From an uncultured Flavobacteriia bacterium (lineage in GTDB: Bacteria > Bacteroidota > Bacteroidia > Flavobacteriales_D > Crocinitomicaceae): 10,148 nucleotides of DNA. Positions 6,491-10,148 of this stretch are shown in pieces; within the stretch, counting starts at the first letter, position 1; every line of letters starts with the position of its first letter. The stretch spans positions 1 through 10,148 of the forward strand of contig CAIYQV010000469.1 of NCBI GenBank assembly GCA_903928365.1, written 5' to 3'. Position numbers and translations under genes: made by a program. The notes under the pieces were generated by a model. The model worked only from the letters and a program-made list of their open reading frames with translations. It did no database searches and was not told where the DNA came from.

Positions 6491-6499
6491 GGAAATAGG

Positions 6500-6531
6500 A
6501 AAGGGGCGAACAGCCCCTTTTTTGTTTTTTT
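6500..6531 (+). terminator. Rho-independent terminator of the nrdBA operon
   Basis: AAAGGGGC (6500-6507) pairs perfectly with GCCCCTTT (6513-6520) around a GAACA loop. The tail continues as T to 6523, then G and seven more T. This is a classic intrinsic terminator on the + strand, 134 nt after the nrdA stop. Confidence 0.92.
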
Positions 6532-6568
6532 GATGATAACAATCATGTTATTTTTCAACGAATTACCC

Positions 6569-6576
6569 TAAATTTG
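6569..6576 (+). promoter_or_regulatory. Candidate -7 promoter element for the PKD/SprB-repeat gene
   Basis: TAAATTTG matches the Bacteroidota -7 consensus TAnnTTTG exactly and lies 24 nt before the ATG, implying a very short leader. A -33 TTTG is not visible at the normal spacing. The preceding terminator means the gene needs its own promoter in this interval. Confidence 0.4.
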
Positions 6577-6600
6577 TTCAGCCTAATAAATACTGTTTTC

Positions 6601-6663
6601 ATGAAAACACTTCGCCTACTTTCCTTCTATGCTCTTTTGCTTTCATCTGCAAACTCATGGGCA
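6601..6663 (+). other. Signal peptide of the PKD/SprB protein
   Basis: Residues 1-21 have K2 and R5, a hydrophobic core (LLSFYALLL) and an S-W-A end, giving a plausible type I cleavage site before C22. A cysteine follows directly, but S-W-A-C is a poor lipobox, so a Sec-exported soluble precursor is favoured over a lipoprotein. Confidence 0.8.
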
Positions 6664-9600
6664 TGTAATTGTTTAGTAAATGCTGCGGCTACCGGTTACG
6701 ATGTAAACCAAGTTGCTGCCACAATTACTCATTTTTCCTGTACTGGCGAGCCAATAACAGCAGCCACAGTTAATTACTGGTTTAACACAGGTTCTTGTAC
6801 GTCATCCAACATTAAGATCATCGTGAATGGTTCACAGGTAGCAACAGGGGTCTGTGCTAACGGAACATTCGATCTAACGCCATATTTACCACTGAATAGT
6901 GTTTCTGTGGTGGCTTTTGATACAGATTCTTATTCGGACAGTGTTTCGTTAGAAATGAATGTGTTACTTACAGGACAAGGAGGTGCGACGAATACAGTTA
7001 CGGATTTTATGGTGCCAGATTTTGTTTGTCCCGGTACACCAATTACACCGTTAAATTTATCTTCCTGCGCACATTCATATAACTGGAGTGTAAATGGGCC
7101 TGGGATCAATTTGAATTTTTACACACATGAGCCAACATTTGTGCTTCCTTTCCAAGGTAATTATACAGTTAACTTATATACCTATGATGCGAATGGATAC
7201 TATTTATCAAGTGCATATAAGTACATCAGCGCAATAGGGGCATATCCAAATATTGGCAACTCGAATGATTCAATATGTCCTGGTGAAACAGTGCAATTCT
7301 GGAACAATTCAAATTTTGAATCACAAGTGAATGCGAATCATGTTTCTTATGTTTTGGATTTTGGGGACGGGTCGACGGATAGTGTTTATACGTCAACCTA
7401 CAACTCTTCTCACACGTATGCCAATTTAGGCGATTATACGGTTACAATGACAGTCTACTCGGATTGCGGGGTCAATGTTTTTGATACAATCATCCATGTT
7501 CTTAACAATCTTCCAGCTACAGCGCAGCTCAATTTGGATTACTATTTTCAAAATGGGGTGTGTCCAGGAACAGAAGTTATGTTCAATGCGCCTCTTGGTC
7601 AAAACGCGAATTACCTGATCAATTATGGTGATGGCACCTCTGGATTAATGTTCTCCCATGTATATACCTCTATGGGGACGTATAACCCGACGATTACGAT
7701 CCAAAACACATGTGGTAATTCAGCAACAGCCCAATCACAATCGGTTGTTGTAACACAAATGCCATATTTTATCGGTACACCAACTATTTCGATTTCCGAA
7801 TTCAATGGAGATTTCAATGTGTATTGTCCGTCAACACCACTTCATTTCTCGGCATCACAAGCTCAAAGCTATTTGTGGCAATTTGGCGACGGTTCGACAA
7901 GTACCATTCATAATCCTGTACACATGTATGCCGCACCAGGACAGTATAATGTTGTTCTAAAAGTAACGGATGGTTGTGGCAATCTGGCTACTACCAGTAC
8001 ACAAGTTTCAATTGTCACGAACCTGCCCGTTACGAATGCAAGTATCGATCAGATTCCGTCTGAAACATGCGTAGGGGAACCTTTTTATTACAGGATTACC
8101 AATCCCTCAATGTATGCACAATCCGGGTCAATTGTTTGGAACTTTGGGGATGGTTCTACTTCCTCTGAACCACAAGGAAACCACACGTACAGTGCGGCGG
8201 GATTGTATACGGTACAAGTTACAATTACAAATGGTTGCGGCAATGATACAACGTTAACTGCGCAAGTGAATGCGGGAACTTCTGTTGCACCTAATGTAAT
8301 GATCATGAGTCCACAGAGCACCTATTGTCCTGGAGATGAGGTGTTGTTGGTTGCCAGACCGTATTCTTCTTCCAATACGATTACTTGGAATCTTGATAAC
8401 GGAGATGAAATTCCAATCACAGACAGTATCGCCGTGAACGAGGAAGGGTTTACAATGGTGTATCATTATGGAACATATAACTACGCCAATGCAGGCACCT
8501 ATAATACCACGGCAACAATTACCAATGCATGTGGAATGTCCAGCACACAAACTATCACTTTGAATATTGATCCGGGATCGGCGATTGAGGAGGCAGGATT
8601 TTTTATGGAAGGAGATGAGTACGTGTGTCTGAATGAAGAGGTGATCTTTAAAGGTTTTGGAGGAAGCGATTTCTATTGGGATTTTGGAGACGGTTCCGGT
8701 TTTCAATATTCGAGCACGACGCTCGAGCCGGTGTATCACTCTTACAATAGCCCGGGCACTTATGATGTTCGAATGATTGCCAAAAATAATTGCGGTGATA
8801 CCATGTTGGTTTCAAAAACAATCCTTATCCCGGATTCCGAGATGAACATCGTTACGAATTCAATCGACGCGAATTGTTTACAATCGAATGGTACTGCTAT
8901 CGCTTATGTGGTTGGGCCAAACGCGCCATACACCTACACATGGTCAAATGGCGAGACGTCCAATGTGGCAACGGATATTCCTGCAGGAATTTATGTAGTG
9001 AATGTCACAGACAGTAAAGGATGTACAAGTTTTGCTATTGCAACAGTTTCAGATGAAGAGGCGCCTACGATTGCCGTGAGTAACGTTGTTTCGGTTAGTT
9101 GTTTTGGTGAAGATAATGGTGCCATTGATATTACGCCTATTGGAAATACTTCCGGGATCACTTACGAATGGTCAAATGGTGAAACGTCTCAGGATATCAG
9201 TGGATTGGTTGCCGGACCATATGAGGTGGTTGCAACCAATGGACAAGGATGTGTCTCGGTTGCATCTGTTCAGGTAACTCAACCAGATGAGGTGACCATA
9301 GAATTTGCAACTTCGGCTGCAGTGTGTAGTTATGCAAGTGGTACAGCAACAGCAGTAGTAACGGGTACCACAGGGCCTTATTTATATATGTGGTCGAACA
9401 GTCAGACAAGTGAAACAGCAACCGGTTTGGCTGGAGGCGTTTATTCCGTTACAGTCATAGATAATAACAGTTGTTTGACTCAAGGTTCTGTTGCAATTAG
9501 TGAGTCTCCTGCGCCATCCATTTTGGTGGATTCGATCATACAGGCAGGATGTGGGATAGGTGGAAGTGGCATCTATATCTCTCCATTTGGAGGAACTGCA

Positions 9601-10148
9601 CCATACACTTATGTGTGGTCGAATACCCAGACGACGGAAGATGTAGAAGGTTTGTCACCGGGACAGTACTATGTTAAATTATATGACTCAACAGGTTGTT
9701 TCAGTACAGAACTCTTTGAGATAACTTATGAGTCACCAATTACTGATCCTGTATGTGTGGTAACAGTAACTACCTCTCAGAATAATAAAGTAGCTTGGGA
9801 GAAGTCATCGGCATCCAATATTACCTATTACAACATCTATCGAGAAAGTAGTGAGGCTGGATTATATTACAATATTGGAAGAGTTCCTTATGATAGCCTG
9901 AGTATTTTCATTGATACGGTGTCTAATCCTGCTGTGCAGTCTTACCGATATAAGGTCGCAGCAGTGGATCTTTGCGGAACAGAATCAGATCTGAGCAGCC
10001 ACCATAAAACCATACACCTTACTCAAAATGTGGGTATCAGCGGTGAAGTCAACTTGATCTGGGATAATTATGAAGGATTCAGTTACGCGACGTACAATAT
10101 TCTTCGATACGATAATATTGATGGTTGGCAACAACTTACTTCTTTGCC
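6601..10148 (+). CDS. Large secreted PKD-domain / SprB-repeat protein, N-terminal part (runs off the window)
   Basis: The frame from ATG 6601 stays open for 1182 codons to the window edge. It begins with a signal peptide (MKTLRLL, hydrophobic to A21, likely cleaved before C22). Residues 22-140 are an uncharacterised region with five cysteines. Residues 141-220 look like a degenerate Ig-like domain. Six PKD-type domains follow, with FGDG-like motifs at 254, 342, 428, 515, about 598 (degenerate) and 695. Four SprB-type repeats follow, with WSN motifs at 781, 857, 931 and 1006. From about 1051 there is an FnIII-like region with NIYRES and NILRYD strands. This architecture is typical of T9SS-exported adhesin-like proteins of gliding or surface-colonising Flavobacteriia. 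A C-terminal sorting domain is expected beyond the window. Ligand and exact role are unknown. No frameshift is seen. Confidence 0.9.
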   Translation, partial: MKTLRLLSFYALLLSSANSWACNCLVNAAATGYDVNQVAATITHFSCTGEPITAATVNYWFNTGSCTSSNIKIIVNGSQVATGVCANGTFDLTPYLPLNSVSVVAFDTDSYSDSVSLEMNVLLTGQGGATNTVTDFMVPDFVCPGTPITPLNLSSCAHSYNWSVNGPGINLNFYTHEPTFVLPFQGNYTVNLYTYDANGYYLSSAYKYISAIGAYPNIGNSNDSICPGETVQFWNNSNFESQVNANHVSYVLDFGDGSTDSVYTSTYNSSHTYANLGDYTVTMTVYSDCGVNVFDTIIHVLNNLPATAQLNLDYYFQNGVCPGTEVMFNAPLGQNANYLINYGDGTSGLMFSHVYTSMGTYNPTITIQNTCGNSATAQSQSVVVTQMPYFIGTPTISISEFNGDFNVYCPSTPLHFSASQAQSYLWQFGDGSTSTIHNPVHMYAAPGQYNVVLKVTDGCGNLATTSTQVSIVTNLPVTNASIDQIPSETCVGEPFYYRITNPSMYAQSGSIVWNFGDGSTSSEPQGNHTYSAAGLYTVQVTITNGCGNDTTLTAQVNAGTSVAPNVMIMSPQSTYCPGDEVLLVARPYSSSNTITWNLDNGDEIPITDSIAVNEEGFTMVYHYGTYNYANAGTYNTTATITNACGMSSTQTITLNIDPGSAIEEAGFFMEGDEYVCLNEEVIFKGFGGSDFYWDFGDGSGFQYSSTTLEPVYHSYNSPGTYDVRMIAKNNCGDTMLVSKTILIPDSEMNIVTNSIDANCLQSNGTAIAYVVGPNAPYTYTWSNGETSNVATDIPAGIYVVNVTDSKGCTSFAIATVSDEEAPTIAVSNVVSVSCFGEDNGAIDITPIGNTSGITYEWSNGETSQDISGLVAGPYEVVATNGQGCVSVASVQVTQPDEVTIEFATSAAVCSYASGTATAVVTGTTGPYLYMWSNSQTSETATGLAGGVYSVTVIDNNSCLTQGSVAISESPAPSILVDSIIQAGCGIGGSGIYISPFGGTAPYTYVWSNTQTTEDVEGLSPGQYYVKLYDSTGCFSTELFEITYESPITDPVCVVTVTTSQNNKVAWEKSSASNITYYNIYRESSEAGLYYNIGRVPYDSLSIFIDTVSNPAVQSYRYKVAAVDLCGTESDLSSHHKTIHLTQNVGISGEVNLIWDNYEGFSYATYNILRYDNIDGWQQLTSL
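7276..8829 (+). repeat. Array of six PKD-type domains with paired cysteines
   Basis: The domains repeat about every 83-97 residues. Each starts with a cysteine, often Cys-Pro-Gly, and ends with x-Cys-Gly. The pairs are C226/C289, C321/C371, C409/C459, C490/C546, C576/C644 and C676/C731, with no other cysteine in the array. The central motif is FGDG(S/T), with YGDG in unit 2 and LDNGD in the degenerate unit 5. The late strand motif is G-x-Y-x-V. PKD domains are extracellular beta-sandwich spacers or binding modules. The cysteine pattern suggests one disulfide per unit. Confidence 0.85.
8875..9729 (+). repeat. Four SprB-type repeats, 75-residue period
   Basis: Each repeat has the form C...G-x-A/I...YxYxWSN...(G)xYxVxVxDxxGC. 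The first cysteines fall at residues 759, 834, 909 and 984, exactly 75 apart. The partner cysteines fall at 808, 884, 958 and 1033. This is the SprB repeat seen in the gliding adhesin SprB and other T9SS cargo. The regular spacing points to recent or constrained tandem expansion at protein level, although the DNA copies are diverged. Confidence 0.85.

Noticed and set aside
6658..6666. Lipobox and lipoprotein signal at the start of the PKD/SprB protein
   Set aside because: The residues before C22 are S-W-A; tryptophan at -2 and serine at -3 do not fit the lipobox, so type I cleavage is more likely.
8254..8739. A 161-codon open frame on the - strand opposite the PKD array
   Set aside because: The + strand frame here has clear PKD motifs. 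The antisense translation is low in sense and high in Arg, Cys and His.

Overview
The window looks like chromosomal DNA of a Bacteroidota bacterium, probably in the Flavobacteriia (a Fluviicola- or Crocinitomix-like relative is a guess from style). Evidence for this: a type B C-terminal sorting domain of the type IX secretion system (T9SS), a giant secreted PKD/SprB-repeat protein, a eukaryote-like class Ia ribonucleotide reductase in nrdB-nrdA order, a bacilliredoxin with a CGC active site, few recognisable Shine-Dalgarno sites, and TAnnTTTG-type promoter elements.

Layout. At 1-279 is the C-terminal end of a T9SS type B cargo protein on the + strand. It converges on a leftward cluster, with a hairpin terminator between them. 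In transcription order the leftward cluster is a ComF-family phosphoribosyltransferase-like protein (2559-1825), an FAD-dependent DAO-family oxidoreductase (1828-779, overlapping comF by 4 nt) and a BrxA/BrxB-family bacilliredoxin (723-310). A 430-nt non-coding divergent region (2560-2989) holds inverted repeats, direct repeats and a leader hairpin. Rightward from it run nrdB (2990-3967) and nrdA (4006-6366), the two subunits of an aerobic, diiron/tyrosyl-radical ribonucleotide reductase. The nrdA stop codon lies inside a 51-bp element that is repeated once immediately downstream. Each copy can fold into a hairpin capped by a GNRA tetraloop. A strong terminator follows at 6500-6531.

From 6601 to the end of the window, a single open frame with no stop (1182 full codons) encodes the N-terminal part of a secreted multidomain adhesin-like protein. 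It has a signal peptide, an uncharacterised cysteine-containing N-terminal region, a run of about six PKD-type domains, four SprB-type repeats with an exact 75-residue cysteine period, and the start of an FnIII-like region. Its C-terminus, where a T9SS sorting domain would be expected, lies outside the window.

Functionally the window combines DNA-precursor synthesis (NrdAB), thiol redox or housekeeping genes (bacilliredoxin, oxidoreductase, ComF) and two T9SS-type surface proteins. I do not see a defence island, CRISPR array, mobile element or an obviously new multi-gene system. The most unusual structure is the duplicated nrdA 3' end with its paired GNRA hairpins.
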